Source: Clostridiales bacterium Firm_11
GTDB lineage: Bacteria > Bacillota > Clostridia > Christensenellales > Aristaeellaceae
Length of the DNA: 64,000 bases
Assembly (NCBI GenBank): GCA_001604105.1
Contig: LVAQ01000014.1
Location: 62,001 to 126,000 of the forward strand
Reading direction: 5' to 3'
In this document: in pieces, positions 19,201 to 28,516 of the stretch
Layout: every line of letters starts with the position of its first letter
Position numbering within the stretch: position 1 is the stretch's first letter
Notes under the pieces: model-generated
What the model was told of the DNA's origin: nothing
What the model saw: only the letters and a program-made list of their open reading frames with translations
Database searches by the model: none
Position numbers and translations under genes: made by a program

Positions 19201-20774
19201 CGCGACATTCCACAGCTGGCGTTGGGCTGATATCGCCGCCGCCGCACCACGATATTTACTCCATTGAAGATTTGGCGGAGTTGATTTTCGACCTGAAGAA
19301 CGCCAACCGCAAGGCACGCGTGAGTGTTAAACTGGTCAGTGAAGCGGGCGTAGGCACCATTGCGGCCGGCGTTGCCAAGGGATTGTCCGATGTGATTCTC
19401 ATCAGCGGTTATGACGGCGGTACGGGCGCAAGCCCGCGCAGCAGCATCAAGCACGCGGGATTGCCGTGGGAACTTGGTCTGGCGGAAACACACCAGACGC
19501 TGATGCTCAATCAACTGCGCAGCCGTGTGGTGGTAGAGACGGACGGTAAGCTGATGACCGGGCGCGATGTTGCCATTGCCGCGTTGCTTGGCGCGGAAGA
19601 ATTTGGCTTTGCCACTGCTCCGCTGGTGACCATGGGCTGCATTATGATGCGCGTTTGCAATCTGGATAGCTGCCCGGCGGGCGTGGCGACCCAGAACCCC
19701 GAATTGCGTAAGCGCTTTAAGGGCAAACCGGAGTACATTATCGCCTTCATGCATTTTATTGCGCAGGAATTGCGGGAGATCATGGCGCAGCTTGGTTTCC
19801 GCACGCTTCAAGAAATGATCGGCCGTGTGGATAAACTGAAGAAGCGGGAGAATCTGACACATTGGAAACATGCCGATATCGACCTTTCGCCTGTGCTTTA
19901 CGCGCCGGATGGCTTTGAAAGCCAACCCCGTTATGCAAGCGAAAAGCAGTTTTGGCCGCTGGGGCATTCGCTGGATGAAAGCCTGTTGGAAGTGCTGGCA
20001 GAACCCGCCTTGGCTGGCGAACGCCAAGTGGTGGCGAAACTGCCGATTCACAATACCGATCGCGCAACGGGGACTATTCTGGGCAGCACGCTCACGTTGC
20101 GGCATGGTGAAGCGGGGCTGACGAACGATGCCATCCTCATTAGCTTTGAGGGGAGCGCAGGGCAGAGCTTTGGCGCATTCCTGCCTAAAGGGATCAGTTT
20201 CTCACTGGCTGGTGACTGCAACGATTACATGGGCAAGGGGTTATCCGGAGGTATACTGAGCGTGTACCCGCCCAAGGGAAGCAACTTTGTACCGCAGGAG
20301 AACGTGATCATCGGCAATGTTGCCCTGTATGGCGCAACCGGCGGCGAGGTGTATGTAAACGGTGTTGCGGGCGAACGCTTTTGCGTACGCAACAGCGGCG
20401 CGCTGGCTGTGGTAGAAGGCGTGGGAGATCATGGCTGCGAGTATATGACAGGTGGACGCGTGCTGGTGCTGGGCAAAACAGGACGCAACTTTGCCGCGGG
20501 CATGAGCGGCGGTATCGCCTATGTGTTTGATACAGACGGTTCCTTCCAGAATCATTGCAACACGGAAATGGTTCTGCTGGAAGCGCTGGACGATCCCGAA
20601 GAGGTAATTATGGTAAAACGCTGGATACAGCAGCATGTGGAACATACGGGTAGTCCGCTTGGGCGCGATATCATCGCGCAGTGGGGGAGTGCCGTACGGC
20701 GCTTTGTCAAAGTGCTCCCCATTGAGTACAAGCGCTACCTGATGCAGCAAAAGGAGGTGCGCAGCGATGGGTAA
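16254..20774 (+). CDS. gltB: Glutamate synthase large subunit
   Basis: About 1506 residues, full length. It makes two glutamates from glutamine and 2-oxoglutarate with reducing power from GltD. The class II glutaminase domain starts at Cys22 ([15 protein letters not shown]), which becomes N-terminal after removal of a short propeptide. The central and FMN-binding synthase domains follow, with the [3Fe-4S] cysteines in [16 protein letters not shown], and the C-terminal GXGXG beta-helix ends the chain. I chose the ATG at 16254 because GGAGG lies nine bases before it; the ATG at 16248 is only three bases from that site. It overlaps gltD by eight bases. Confidence 0.96.
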   Translation: MKDQGLPRQQGLYSPEYEHDACGIGMLANIKGVRSHAVLKDAIQALVHLSHRGGTGAEPDTGDGAGLLTQIPDAFFRKVCPLEGMVLPAPGAYGVGMLFLSNDAKRRAAVEKVFVDTVAEHGQTFIGWRTVPTNPSTLGKTALACMPVIRQAFIQKSADIVDDLAFERRLYLIRKVAEKRLRYAEGAQSGDFYVASLSCRTIVYKGMLLAKQVAELFLDLSDLDYTTAIALVHSRYSTNTFPSWERAHPNRYTIHNGEINTILGNQKRMNARQGHIHTDIFGANVQNVFPIVNEDGSDSAMFDNALEFLLLSGRSLAHSAMMMIPEPWEKNKTLTPDLRAFYEFHSHVMDAWDGPAAMGVTNGVQALAMLDRNGLRPARYCITTDDMLILASETGVLDIPPEKIVCKDRLRPGRMLLVDTEAGRVISDAEIKSGMAATYPYADWIKQYQLSIDALPEPAQATPALDAPLWQLQKNFGYTHEQVQDVIIPMADKGVEPTGSMGADVPLAVLSERPQLLYDYFHQLFAQVTNPPIDAIREEIVTSTRVYIGSEGNLLAPSPASCRQLKLMGPLMTDAEMAKIKALDQEGFKTCVLSLLYPVNEGSKGLERAMQRICDELDQQFNDGCSVIILSDRGVNAQYAAVPALLAVSGVQAHTIRRNIRTQLSILLESGEPSEVHHFALLVGYGCTAINPYLALATVADAVTRGKIEGQTIQEAQAHYNKAAVKGIVKVMSKMGISTVQSYRGAQIFEAVGLSRALIDAYFPETVSPLGGIGLEGIAKENAARHEAAYFDALGEETLDSGSVMQWRKGEEYHMYNPETIHWLQQACWTDDYSVFKQYSNSLDHGKDKATIRSLLDFVPANEPVPIDEVESVASICKRFKTGAMSYGSLSQEAHECMAIAMNRIGGKSNSGEGGEDEERYEDAPNGDSKCSAIKQVASGRFGVTSNYLVHAQELQIKMAQGAKPGEGGQLPGPKVYPWIAKTRHSTAGVGLISPPPHHDIYSIEDLAELIFDLKNANRKARVSVKLVSEAGVGTIAAGVAKGLSDVILISGYDGGTGASPRSSIKHAGLPWELGLAETHQTLMLNQLRSRVVVETDGKLMTGRDVAIAALLGAEEFGFATAPLVTMGCIMMRVCNLDSCPAGVATQNPELRKRFKGKPEYIIAFMHFIAQELREIMAQLGFRTLQEMIGRVDKLKKRENLTHWKHADIDLSPVLYAPDGFESQPRYASEKQFWPLGHSLDESLLEVLAEPALAGERQVVAKLPIHNTDRATGTILGSTLTLRHGEAGLTNDAILISFEGSAGQSFGAFLPKGISFSLAGDCNDYMGKGLSGGILSVYPPKGSNFVPQENVIIGNVALYGATGGEVYVNGVAGERFCVRNSGALAVVEGVGDHGCEYMTGGRVLVLGKTGRNFAAGMSGGIAYVFDTDGSFQNHCNTEMVLLEALDDPEEVIMVKRWIQQHVEHTGSPLGRDIIAQWGSAVRRFVKVLPIEYKRYLMQQKEVRSDG

Positions 20775-22233
20775 GTTAATGGGTTTTTTGGAGTACGACC
20801 GTTGTTTGCCGCCCGACAGAGATCCTTTGGAGAGATTGAAGGATTGGGACGAGATTCATGAAACGCTTTCGCTGGAAGCGCAGAAAGAGCAGGCGGCCAG
20901 ATGCATGCATTGCGGCGTGCCATTTTGCAACAGCGGCATTACGCTCAAGGGCGTTGTTACAGGCTGTCCGCTGGGGAACCTGATCCCAGAGTGGAATGAT
21001 TTGCTGTATCGCGAGGAATGGGATGAAGGGGTGGAGCGCTTGCTGCGCACCATAACCTTCCCCGAATTCACGGGTCGGGTTTGCCCGGCGCCCTGTGAGG
21101 GAGCCTGTACGTGCGGCATCCATCAACCGACGGTAACCATCCGCCAGAACGAACTGATGCTGATCGAGCATGCTTTTGAGACGGGTTATATGAAGCCCCA
21201 CCCACCCAAACAACGCACGGGCAAACGGGTGGCAGTCGTTGGGTCCGGCCCCGCGGGGCTTGCTGCGGCGGCGCGCTTGAACCGTTATGGGCATACGGTT
21301 ACAGTGTTCGAGAAAAGCGACCGCATTGGCGGGCTGCTAATGTACGGCATACCGAACATGAAACTGGACAAGAAGATCATCGACAGGCGTGTAAACCTGA
21401 TGAAGGAAGAAGGCATCACATTTGTGACGGGTGTCAGTATCGGCACGGATAAACCTGCCGAAACCCTCCTGTCGGATTTTGATGCGGTTGTGCTTGCCTG
21501 TGGCAGCGGCAAGCCTCGGGATTTGGCTGTGCCTGGCCGCGAAGGCAATGGCGTTTTGTTTGCGGTGGACTATCTCACCATGGCCACCAAGCATCTGCTT
21601 GACGGCAAACACGCCGTACCCGCAGAAATGGACGCAAAAGGCAAGCATGTGATTGTCATAGGCGGCGGCGATACGGGTACGGATTGTGTGGGCACAGCGC
21701 TGCGGCAGGGCTGCCTGCGTGTAACACAGCTCGAGATTATGCCGCGCCCCTCGGAAGATCGAACGGAGCAAAACCCCTGGCCGGAGTATCCGCGGACGAT
21801 GAAGACGGACTATGGTCAGATAGAAGCCATCGCGAAATTCGGGGAAGATCCGCGGCAGTATCTGGTAAGTACCCGTGAAATCGAGCGTGATGCGCAGGGC
21901 AATCTACGCGCGATAGTTACCGATAAAATCCAGTGGAGCAAGGGCGAGGATGGCCGCATGCGCATGGAAACCCTCGCTGGAAGCGAGCGTAAATGGGAAG
22001 CGGATATGGTGCTTATCGCCATGGGGTTCCTGGGGCCGGAAGATACGCTGGCGGAAGCTTTGAACCTCGCACGGGACGCGCGTACCAATGTGATGGCAGA
22101 AGCCTATCAAACAAACCAAAAAGGCGTATTTGTTGCGGGAGATATGCACAGCGGACAAAGCCTGGTGGTTCGCGCCATCAACGAAGGGCAGGAGGCGGCT
22201 GCGGCTTGCCATGCCTACTTGAAAAATCTGTGA
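20767..22233 (+). CDS. gltD: Glutamate synthase small subunit
   Basis: A 488-residue NADPH- or NADH-dependent flavoprotein that feeds electrons to GltB. The N-terminal region binds [4Fe-4S] clusters ([31 protein letters not shown]). An FAD site [14 protein letters not shown] lies near 155-170 and an NAD(P) site [13 protein letters not shown] near 295-310; [18 protein letters not shown] closes the FAD domain. It overlaps the end of gltB and is preceded by AAGGAGGTG, so the pair is coupled. Confidence 0.96.
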   Translation: MGKLMGFLEYDRCLPPDRDPLERLKDWDEIHETLSLEAQKEQAARCMHCGVPFCNSGITLKGVVTGCPLGNLIPEWNDLLYREEWDEGVERLLRTITFPEFTGRVCPAPCEGACTCGIHQPTVTIRQNELMLIEHAFETGYMKPHPPKQRTGKRVAVVGSGPAGLAAAARLNRYGHTVTVFEKSDRIGGLLMYGIPNMKLDKKIIDRRVNLMKEEGITFVTGVSIGTDKPAETLLSDFDAVVLACGSGKPRDLAVPGREGNGVLFAVDYLTMATKHLLDGKHAVPAEMDAKGKHVIVIGGGDTGTDCVGTALRQGCLRVTQLEIMPRPSEDRTEQNPWPEYPRTMKTDYGQIEAIAKFGEDPRQYLVSTREIERDAQGNLRAIVTDKIQWSKGEDGRMRMETLAGSERKWEADMVLIAMGFLGPEDTLAEALNLARDARTNVMAEAYQTNQKGVFVAGDMHSGQSLVVRAINEGQEAAAACHAYLKNL

Positions 22234-22293
22234 TGGCTTTGCAGCAGGTAGTGGAACCCTTCCTTCGCGATTGCGAAACACATAGCTGATCAT

Positions 22294-22333
22294 GAGCAGC
22301 CGTATCCCCCTGCAAAAGGGGTAGCGGCTGCTC
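22294..22333 (+). terminator. Terminator after gltBD
   Basis: GAGCAGCCG and CGGCTGCTC arms with an inner CCCC/GGGG stem. From 22334 to the promoter at 22476 I see no feature. Confidence 0.75.
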
Positions 22334-22475
22334 ACTGTTTACGGAAGGATTCAGCACTTGCATCTAGCTGTCTATGTTTCGATAGATCAGTATGGAGCAC
22401 ACGATGATTCCCAGCATGTTCACAAGTTTTTTACGGGTTTGGATGGGCGATATCCGTTTTTGGGCGCGTGTTTGC

Positions 22476-22504
22476 TTGAAAGCTACCGCGGATGGATGTA
22501 TAAT
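22476..22504 (+). promoter_or_regulatory. Predicted promoter of the DUF951-lepB operon
   Basis: TTGAAA (22476-22481), a 17-base spacer and a perfect TATAAT (22499-22504), 30 bases before the DUF951 start. Confidence 0.75.
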
Positions 22505-22533
22505 GCAACTATTATGCGGCGGGAGGGTTATGC

Positions 22534-22764
22534 ATGGAAGAGATTCGTTTAGGCGATGTGGTGAAAATGCGTAAAGCCCACCCTTGTGGCAGCGACCAAT
22601 GGAAGGTAATCCGCATCGGGGCGGATATTAAGCTGAAATGCCTGGGTTGCGGGCGAATCGTGATGTTGGAACGAGCGGTGTTTGTGAAGCGTCGAAAGCT
22701 CACGATCACGCAAGGCCCAATCCCGGAAGCAGAAACGCTTCAGCAAATGATGAATCAACCATGA
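22534..22764 (+). CDS. DUF951 family small protein
   Basis: A 76-residue protein with the DUF951 pattern: LGDVVKMRKAHPCGS, WKVIRIGADIKLKCLGCGR and the final KRRKL. The single CLGCGR pair and the early HPCGS cysteine could bind a metal, but this is not established. The family is common in Firmicutes, often near chromosome partitioning or ychF genes; function is unknown. The start codon lies 30 bases after a strong promoter. It is followed 14 bases later by lepB. Confidence 0.9.
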   Translation: MEEIRLGDVVKMRKAHPCGSDQWKVIRIGADIKLKCLGCGRIVMLERAVFVKRRKLTITQGPIPEAETLQQMMNQP

Positions 22765-22778
22765 GGAGGAACCATAGA

Positions 22779-23456
22779 ATGACCAACGACAATGAAAAAA
22801 CCGTCCTGGAGGATACACACGAGCAAGCCATCCCCCAACAAGCACCGGAAAGCACGCTTGATGAGAATGCTCCGTCTGTGGCAAATGAACCGCAAACGGC
22901 AGGGAATATCAAAAAGAAAAAGGATGTGAAGAAAGAAATTCTTAGCTGGATTTTGACGCTTGGCTCGGCTGTGGTGCTGGCGCTCCTCATCCGCACGTTC
23001 CTGTTTGAGCCCATTCGCGTGGAAGGGCAGAGCATGGCTGATACTCTCCAAAACAACGAGATCATGTTTGTAACCAAGCCGGAGTATATTTTTGGGGAGC
23101 CGCAGCGTGGGGATGTGGTAATCTGCAAATATCCGGGCAGAACAGAGAATTTCGTAAAGCGTTTGATGGCTGTGCCCGGGGATACGATCGAAGTGCGGTC
23201 AAACGATGTGTACGTTAATGGTGAACTGGTTGACGAGCCTTACCTGACACCTGAGCGCAATGACGATACCTTTTCGATGCAAGCGATGACGCTTGGCGAT
23301 GGGGAGTATTTCGTGATGGGGGATAACCGCGATAACAGCCATGATAGCCGCAATTACTACGGTTATGGCAAACCCGCAACCCTCACGCGCGATCAAATTG
23401 TTGGTCATGTTCGTTTTGTGGTTTTCCCTTTTGATAAGATACGCGGCATCGAATAA
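22779..23456 (+). CDS. lepB: Signal peptidase I
   Basis: A 225-residue type I signal peptidase. A hydrophilic N-terminal 50 residues precede one membrane segment (about 55-75). The catalytic Ser is in VEGQSMADTL and the catalytic Lys in NFVKRLMAVPGD; the late box GDNRDNSHDSRNYYG is also present. It removes signal peptides from exported proteins such as the non-lipidated binding proteins in this window. The start at 22779 follows GAGGAGGA; the open frame extends further upstream but only through the DUF951 gene. Confidence 0.95.
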   Translation: MTNDNEKTVLEDTHEQAIPQQAPESTLDENAPSVANEPQTAGNIKKKKDVKKEILSWILTLGSAVVLALLIRTFLFEPIRVEGQSMADTLQNNEIMFVTKPEYIFGEPQRGDVVICKYPGRTENFVKRLMAVPGDTIEVRSNDVYVNGELVDEPYLTPERNDDTFSMQAMTLGDGEYFVMGDNRDNSHDSRNYYGYGKPATLTRDQIVGHVRFVVFPFDKIRGIE

Positions 23457-23462
23457 CCGCAA

Positions 23463-23521
23463 ACATGCCACAACCGCCCCTGCGTCGGCAAACGATCGAC
23501 GCGGGGGCGGTTGTGGCATGT
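23463..23521 (+). terminator. Long hairpin after lepB
   Basis: ACATGCCACAACCGCCCC...CGTCG pairs with CGACG...GGGGCGGTTGTGGCATGT, an almost perfect stem of over 20 bases starting seven bases after the lepB stop. It lacks a good T-run, so termination is inferred. Confidence 0.6.
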
Positions 23522-23683
23522 AAACCCTTATGGACAAGGAGCTGGATACGATTTGAGGCATCTTTGCTATCGGTGTTGCGCATTGCATGGATGGGAACTG
23601 CGCAAAGCCAGTGAGCACTGTGAAATGCCTGCCGATTCCAGATGAAATGACAAGCCGCACGGTTGTCGGATCAAGCAGCTAAA

Positions 23684-24382
23684 TCAGCCAAAAAGGCTTG
23701 TAATGGGGTAATAAATAAAGGGGATGAAAATGGCCGGCAGTAAATCCGCCACCATGATTTCTGATTTAATGAGCATGTTCAGCCCAACGCCGACGATCAG
23801 CAAGCCGCCAACAGCGCTCATTTCCTGTACAACCGCTGTGCTGAGCATGGGCGCAACCACATTGCCCAACAGCGCGATGGCGCCTTGATATACCAGCACA
23901 GGAATGGCGGAAAGCATAACGCCCGGGCCGAGGGCGCTGGCGAAAACGACGGAAGCCACGCCATCCAGTGCGGATTTGGCGATGAGCGTGCTGTGATCCC
24001 CACGGATGCCGCTGTCCAGCGCGCCGACGACGGCCATCGCACCCACACAGAAAACGAGACTCGCGGTCACAAACCCTTTGGCGAAGGTGCTATCGCTTGC
24101 TTGCGCATTGCGAACCAGCTTGCGCTGCGCATACTCCCCAAGGTCATTGAGTCTGCGCCCGATGCCAATCATCGCGCCGATTACCCCTCCCGCAACCACA
24201 GAGAGGATCATCAACAGCACGTTATCTGTTTTCAGGGCACCCGTAAGGCCGATCAGCACCACACAAAGCCCCAGCCCCTGCAAGACGACATCCGAAACGT
24301 TTTTCCGGAAGCTTCGCTTGAGCAAGAGGCCAAGGGAAGAACCCACAATAATGGCCGCCACATTGATCAGAGTCCCGATCAA
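23684..24382 (-). CDS. DUF554 family membrane protein
   Basis: A membrane protein of about 232 residues with six or seven hydrophobic segments, matching the DUF554 (YdfK-like) family: GTLINVAAIIVGSSLGLLL at the start and GGLLIVGVGLNML near 190. Function is unknown; transport of a small solute is often assumed. I place the start at the TTG codon at 24382 because AGGAGGGG lies about eight bases before it and family members begin at this point. An in-frame ATG at 24412 would add ten hydrophilic residues and has no ribosome binding site. Confidence 0.85.
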   Translation of the reverse strand: MIGTLINVAAIIVGSSLGLLLKRSFRKNVSDVVLQGLGLCVVLIGLTGALKTDNVLLMILSVVAGGVIGAMIGIGRRLNDLGEYAQRKLVRNAQASDSTFAKGFVTASLVFCVGAMAVVGALDSGIRGDHSTLIAKSALDGVASVVFASALGPGVMLSAIPVLVYQGAIALLGNVVAPMLSTAVVQEMSAVGGLLIVGVGLNMLIKSEIMVADLLPAIFIPFIYYPITSLFG

Positions 24383-24483
24383 ACCGTACCCCTCCTCTTT
24401 GAAACGCCGCATATCATATCTAATGATGACATGCCGCTTTGGCTGTAAAGTTGTGGTATGTTACAGCGATATCTGTATAAGGA

Positions 24484-24510
24484 AGGAGCGCGGGGAAATC
24501 CCACGCTCCT
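24484..24510 (-). terminator. Terminator after rpmA
   Basis: AGGAGCG/CGCTCCT hairpin with one inner mismatch, about 20 bases after the rpmA stop on the minus strand. T-run is poor. Confidence 0.5.
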
Positions 24511-24531
24511 GACTACGCTGCTAACAGCGGC

Positions 24532-24822
24532 TTACTGTGCATTTTCGACGGGATATACACTAACCTTTTTCTTGTCGCGTCCAAGACGTTCAAAACGAAC
24601 GATGCCGTTTTGAAGCGCAAAAAGCGTATCATCCTTACCGATGCCAACATTCAAACCCGGATGGATATGCGTGCCGCGCTGACGAACCAGAATGTTGCCA
24701 GCCAAAGAGTATTGCCCATCCGCGCGCTTTGCGCCCAAACGCTTGCTTTCGCTATCGCGTCCGTTGCGGGTCGAGCCCATGCCCTTTTTATGAGCGAAGA
24801 ACTGAAGATTCAGCTTAATCAT
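24532..24822 (-). CDS. rpmA: 50S ribosomal protein L27, with cleavable N-terminal extension
   Basis: A 96-residue L27. The N-terminus reads [14 protein letters not shown], the Firmicutes form in which the LNLQFF segment is removed, predicted between Phe9 and Ala10, to expose the mature end that reaches the peptidyl transferase centre. The rest ([33 protein letters not shown]) is typical. Its gene overlaps the end of prp, which encodes the protease that makes this cut. Confidence 0.97.
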   Translation of the reverse strand: MIKLNLQFFAHKKGMGSTRNGRDSESKRLGAKRADGQYSLAGNILVRQRGTHIHPGLNVGIGKDDTLFALQNGIVRFERLGRDKKKVSVYPVENAQ

Positions 24823-25163
24823 GGTGTTTTCCTCCCATTCAATGTATGTAACGTAACCATGTTCGGATATACTTGGGAGATATCCGTAAGTCCGATAACA
24901 GTTGTACGAAGAATCACCTGCGCGTCATGCGCTTGTTCGGGCGTGCCTTGGGGCGCTCGGACTGAAATGAGCGCTTTGGCTTCATCCACAACGGCAGGCG
25001 GCGCGATGCCTGTAATCTGCTCGATGGCATTGACGCAGTTTTGAACCAGAATGCTCACAGCGGCACATACGAGGTTTTCCCCTGCGAGCGTATCTCCCGC
25101 GTGCCCAACACAGTCAAGCCTGGTAATGATCGCTCCTTCGCAATAAACAGTTACCCTGGTCAT
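24819..25163 (-). CDS. prp: Ribosomal-processing cysteine protease Prp
   Basis: A 114-residue protease of the Prp (YsxB) family between rplU and rpmA. The catalytic pair is His21 (GHAG) and Cys33 (ENLVCAAVS), with the usual 11-residue spacing. Prp trims the N-terminal extension of L27 and is essential where studied (Staphylococcus aureus). It overlaps rplU by one base and rpmA by four, so the three are co-translated. Confidence 0.95.
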   Translation of the reverse strand: MTRVTVYCEGAIITRLDCVGHAGDTLAGENLVCAAVSILVQNCVNAIEQITGIAPPAVVDEAKALISVRAPQGTPEQAHDAQVILRTTVIGLTDISQVYPNMVTLHTLNGRKTP

Positions 25164-25468
25164 CAGCCTACCGCGGTGATTTCCACCTTGGTGTAATTCT
25201 GGCGGTGACCAGCTTTGCGGTGATAGTTTTTCTTGCTCTTGTACTTGTAAATGATAACCTTCTCGCCCTTGACCTGTTTGACAACCTTGCCCTCCACCTT
25301 TGCGCCGTCCACGGTGGGGGTACCAATTTTCACGCCATCGTCAGCGCCGAGCATGAGCACATCAAAGCTGATGGCGCTGCCGTCCTCCAGATCAAGTTTC
25401 TCCACATAGATGGTATCGCCTTTGGTCACACGGTATTGCTTGCCACCGGATACGATTACTGCGTACAT
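25163..25468 (-). CDS. rplU: 50S ribosomal protein L21
   Basis: A 101-residue L21 starting MYAVIVSGGKQYRV and ending in the RNA-binding GHRQNYTKVEI box. First gene of rplU-prp-rpmA. AGGAGGTG lies nine bases before the ATG. Confidence 0.97.
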   Translation of the reverse strand: MYAVIVSGGKQYRVTKGDTIYVEKLDLEDGSAISFDVLMLGADDGVKIGTPTVDGAKVEGKVVKQVKGEKVIIYKYKSKKNYHRKAGHRQNYTKVEITAVG

Positions 25469-25552
25469 GGCAAAGCACCTCCTGAATCATACTCGCCAAG
25501 CGAAAGGCGGCGCAATTACGCGCACTTGAAAACCCCGCTTGTGCGGCTTACC
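25469..25552 (-). promoter_or_regulatory. Possible structured L21 leader
   Basis: The roughly 80-base 5' leader on minus contains small stems (CCGC/GCGG near 25545 and GCGC/GCGC near 25517). L21 leaders are known in Firmicutes, but I cannot confirm a match to that family. Confidence 0.3.
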
Positions 25553-25557
25553 GAGTT

Positions 25558-25586
25558 ACGTTACCATATTTTGCGCTTTGTGTCAA
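25558..25586 (-). promoter_or_regulatory. Predicted promoter of rplU-prp-rpmA
   Basis: TTGACA (25586-25581), 17-base spacer and TAACGT (25563-25558) preceded by TGG, an extended -10. Confidence 0.75.
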
Positions 25587-25646
25587 GGAAAAAGCCGTGG
25601 AGCAATCGGATGCAATCTGATGGAATTGTGTGTTTTTCAGACGCTT

Positions 25647-26696
25647 TTATTTATGCTTCGGTGCGGCGGTCGTTCCCTCGTCATAGATACGGATGTTTAA
25701 AACATCATTGTGGGGAGGCGATTCGGGTTGGTTTATTCGTTGCACAAGCATACGGACAGCGGCGGTTGCTTCGTGGCCGTTAATCGCTGCGATGCTCGTC
25801 AGGCGCGGCAGATAGGGGATACCGCCATGGATGTGATCGATACTGATGATCGAAATATCGTCGGGCACGGAAATCATATGTTTCTCCATTGCATTCATTA
25901 TATGATAAGCCAGTTCATCACTAAAGGAGAAAATGGCTGTATAGTCTAGTGGCATCAGCAAGGCGGCTAGCGTATCATTTGCGATTGATTGCTGCATCGC
26001 TTCCCAGCAGACAACACGGGTGCATGACTGGGGCAAGCGCGCTTCCGATAACGCCTTTGCAAAACCTTCTCTGCGTTCAATTTCTGAACTGCTGGATAAT
26101 ACACCGGCCAAGCGCAGGAAGGTTCGATGCCCCAGCTCGATTAGGTGCCTACCTGCCTGATACCCCGCTTCGAAGTCGTCGATACGGATGCAATCCGCTT
26201 CAACACCCTGTATCCACCTGTCGATGAGTACAAAAGGCATATGATTTTTTTTCATGATTTCAATATGCGTGCGATTGTTATGGAAGGGGAAGTATAAAAT
26301 GCCCTCCACTGAAAGGGATATAGCTGTATGGATCAGCTGCTCGCCAAGTGCTTCGTTTAGTTGCATACAAAATATCATCATATTGTATCCCTGCTCACGA
26401 AGCGCTTGATCAAGATCCTCCAGTAAAATTGTGAAGTGCTGGTTATGCAGATCATTGACGATTACCGCAATAATACGGCTTTTTCCAGAGCGTAATGTGG
26501 AAGCCATCCGGTTGGGGATGTATCCCATCGCTACGGCAATTTGTTTGATTTTCGCACGTGTTTCCTGAGAAAGCCTGCCATCGTCACGCAGGGCGCTGGA
26601 CACCGTATTAACGGTGAATCCGCTTCTTAAAGCGATATCTCTCAATGTAACACGCGCTTGGTTGCCTGCTTTCATAGGTGTGATTACGGTGCTCAC
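25647..26696 (-). CDS. LacI family transcriptional regulator
   Basis: A 349-residue LacI/GalR regulator. The N-terminal helix-turn-helix reads VTLRDIALRSGFTVNTVSSAL and the hinge is PNRMASTLRSGKS. A periplasmic-binding-protein-like sensor domain follows (about 75-340). It is divergent from the xylo-oligosaccharide ABC operon that starts at 27097 and probably represses it. The ORF start used here is a GTG with a weak ribosome binding site; an ATG seven codons later (26675) is possible. The GTG lies in a CCGGAA-TT-TTCCGG palindrome (26696-26709). Confidence 0.9.
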   Translation of the reverse strand: MSTVITPMKAGNQARVTLRDIALRSGFTVNTVSSALRDDGRLSQETRAKIKQIAVAMGYIPNRMASTLRSGKSRIIAVIVNDLHNQHFTILLEDLDQALREQGYNMMIFCMQLNEALGEQLIHTAISLSVEGILYFPFHNNRTHIEIMKKNHMPFVLIDRWIQGVEADCIRIDDFEAGYQAGRHLIELGHRTFLRLAGVLSSSSEIERREGFAKALSEARLPQSCTRVVCWEAMQQSIANDTLAALLMPLDYTAIFSFSDELAYHIMNAMEKHMISVPDDISIISIDHIHGGIPYLPRLTSIAAINGHEATAAVRMLVQRINQPESPPHNDVLNIRIYDEGTTAAPKHK

Positions 26697-27096
26697 CGGA
26701 ATTTTCCGGAGATCACGCTGCCTCCCTTGTTCATCATTCGGTATAGTTTGTTAGTATCTTGAACTAATAGATTTGTATTATACTATCAGTACAACTTGCA
26801 TGCAACCCTTATACTGTATTTACAATAACCGTTGTTGATTATGCTTAGCTGAAGGCGCACATGAAATAGTATTTTTACAAGATAAACCCTTGACATATAT
26901 GGTGCATTAACGATAATATACTCCCATAAGGCAAATGCCAATACCGACAAACTGAAACGAAAGCCACGATGAATCAAACAAATAATTATATGGGAAAGGA
27001 GTATCTATTGTATACCTTTCGTTTCGGTAACATTGCTCTTCGGAAAATTGTCTGCACAGTTCATGAAAAACCATATCAACAAGGAGGAACCACCAC
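26697..27096. other. Divergent control region between the LacI gene and the ABC operon
   Basis: A 400-base AT-rich gap. It holds a strong plus promoter (26890-26919) and inverted copies of a GAAACGAAAG-containing element: ACTGAAACGAAAG at 26951-26963 and CTTTCGTTTCGGT at 27016-27028. The copies face each other 52 bases apart downstream of the promoter and could be operators or a leader hairpin. No other gene seen. Confidence 0.5.
26890..26919 (+). promoter_or_regulatory. Predicted promoter of the xylo-oligosaccharide ABC operon
   Basis: TTGACA (26890-26895), 18-base spacer and TAATAT (26914-26919), giving a leader of about 170 bases before the binding-protein start. Confidence 0.7.
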
Positions 27097-28398
27097 ATGA
27101 AATTTGGGAAAATGGTTGCGATCCTGCTCAGTATCCTCATGCTGATTGCCGCTATCCCTATGGCGGCTACGGCCGAAACGCTTACCTTGAGCGAAGAACC
27201 CATCACGCTAACGCTTTGGGATATCGCGACGGAAGATCCGCAAAAGTCGATCAGCGATGCGGCGGTACAGCGTTTTATGGATGCATACCCCAATGTGACC
27301 GTTGAGGTAACGCACACCCAGAATGATGCTTACAAGGAAAAACTGATTATTGCCATGAGCTCCGGCCAGTGCCCTGACATCTACATTCACTGGGGCGGTG
27401 GTCCCATGAATGAGTACATCAACTCCGGTTTTGCCGCGGATATAACTGAGTTGTTTGAAACGTATAACACTGTGGATTTCCTGCCCTCTGCGATTGAGCA
27501 GTGCAAGTACAACGACAAAATGTACGCCATTCCTTATGGTGGTATTGGCGGCTGCGGTATTTTCTACAACAAGACCATCTTTGCGGAAATTGGCGTGGAA
27601 GTGCCCACCACCATCGCAGAGTTGGAAGCGGTCTGCGATAAACTGGTCGCGGCAGGTTATGTACCTTTTTCCCTTGCTAACGGCTCCAAGTGGACCGGCT
27701 CGATGTATTTCATGTACCTGGCAACCCGTTTTGGCGGAACAGAAGCTTTTGCCAAGGCGGTTGAAGGTACAGGGTCGTTTACAGACGAAGCGTTTATGTA
27801 TGCCGCCAGCACTATTCAGGATTGGGTTGGCAAGGGCTATTTCCCTGAAGGGGTCAATTCTCTGAGCACCGATGATGGTCAGGATCGTCAATTGATTTAC
27901 CAGCAGAAAGCCGCCATGATGCTGCATGGCTCATGGCAGGCACGCTCCATGGAAGCGGATCAGGCCGATTGGTACAAAGCTAACATCGGTTACTTTGCTT
28001 TCCCGGCGCTGGAAGGCAGCACCTATCCGCAGAACATCGTCGTTGGTACGTCGATCGGCAATGGTTTCTCCTTCAACTGCGATGGCGAGAAGCTCAAAGC
28101 TGCATTCATCCTCGCTACTCAGTTCTTTAATGATGATATCTACAATCAGGCGCAACTGGATGCCAATACGATTCCTTCCATCGTGGGTATGGGGGATACG
28201 ATTCAGGATCAGTGCATGCAGCAGATCTGGGCAGATTTCTCGGCCGCTCCTCAAGTCCAGCTTTGGTATGACCAGTATCTGCCACCGGAAGTTGGCGAGA
28301 AGCATAAAGACCTCTGTCAGGATATCTTTGGCCTCACCATGACGCCGCTTGAAGCCAATCAGGCACTGCAGGATGCCATGGCAGCCTACAACAAGTAA
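27097..28398 (+). CDS. Carbohydrate ABC transporter substrate-binding protein (CUT1 type)
   Basis: A 433-residue family-1 solute-binding protein. The signal peptide (about 1-27, ending MAATAET) has no lipobox cysteine. The mature domain opens ITLTLWDIATEDPQ and continues with SSGQCPDIYIHWGG and PYGGIGGCGIFYNKTIF, as in oligosaccharide-binding proteins. It precedes two CUT1 permeases and two glycoside hydrolases of xylan side-chain/backbone type, so xylo-oligosaccharide is the likely ligand. AAGGAGGAACC precedes the ATG. No ATPase (MsmX type) gene lies in the operon; a shared one elsewhere is expected. Confidence 0.92.
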   Translation: MKFGKMVAILLSILMLIAAIPMAATAETLTLSEEPITLTLWDIATEDPQKSISDAAVQRFMDAYPNVTVEVTHTQNDAYKEKLIIAMSSGQCPDIYIHWGGGPMNEYINSGFAADITELFETYNTVDFLPSAIEQCKYNDKMYAIPYGGIGGCGIFYNKTIFAEIGVEVPTTIAELEAVCDKLVAAGYVPFSLANGSKWTGSMYFMYLATRFGGTEAFAKAVEGTGSFTDEAFMYAASTIQDWVGKGYFPEGVNSLSTDDGQDRQLIYQQKAAMMLHGSWQARSMEADQADWYKANIGYFAFPALEGSTYPQNIVVGTSIGNGFSFNCDGEKLKAAFILATQFFNDDIYNQAQLDANTIPSIVGMGDTIQDQCMQQIWADFSAAPQVQLWYDQYLPPEVGEKHKDLCQDIFGLTMTPLEANQALQDAMAAYNK

Positions 28399-28516
28399 AG
28401 CAAGGATTCCGGCAATGATGCCTGCATGCTAAATAGGCACATGCGATTGCGGCCTTCAGAGGTACTCTGGGGGCCGTGATCGTTAGGTGATTTCCTGCTG
28501 AAAGTGGAGGGGTTTG

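Noticed and set aside
17781..20105. A 774-codon open frame antisense to gltB
   Set aside because: It runs opposite a full-length, clearly conserved gltB and its translation shows no domain; it is a by-product of codon bias.
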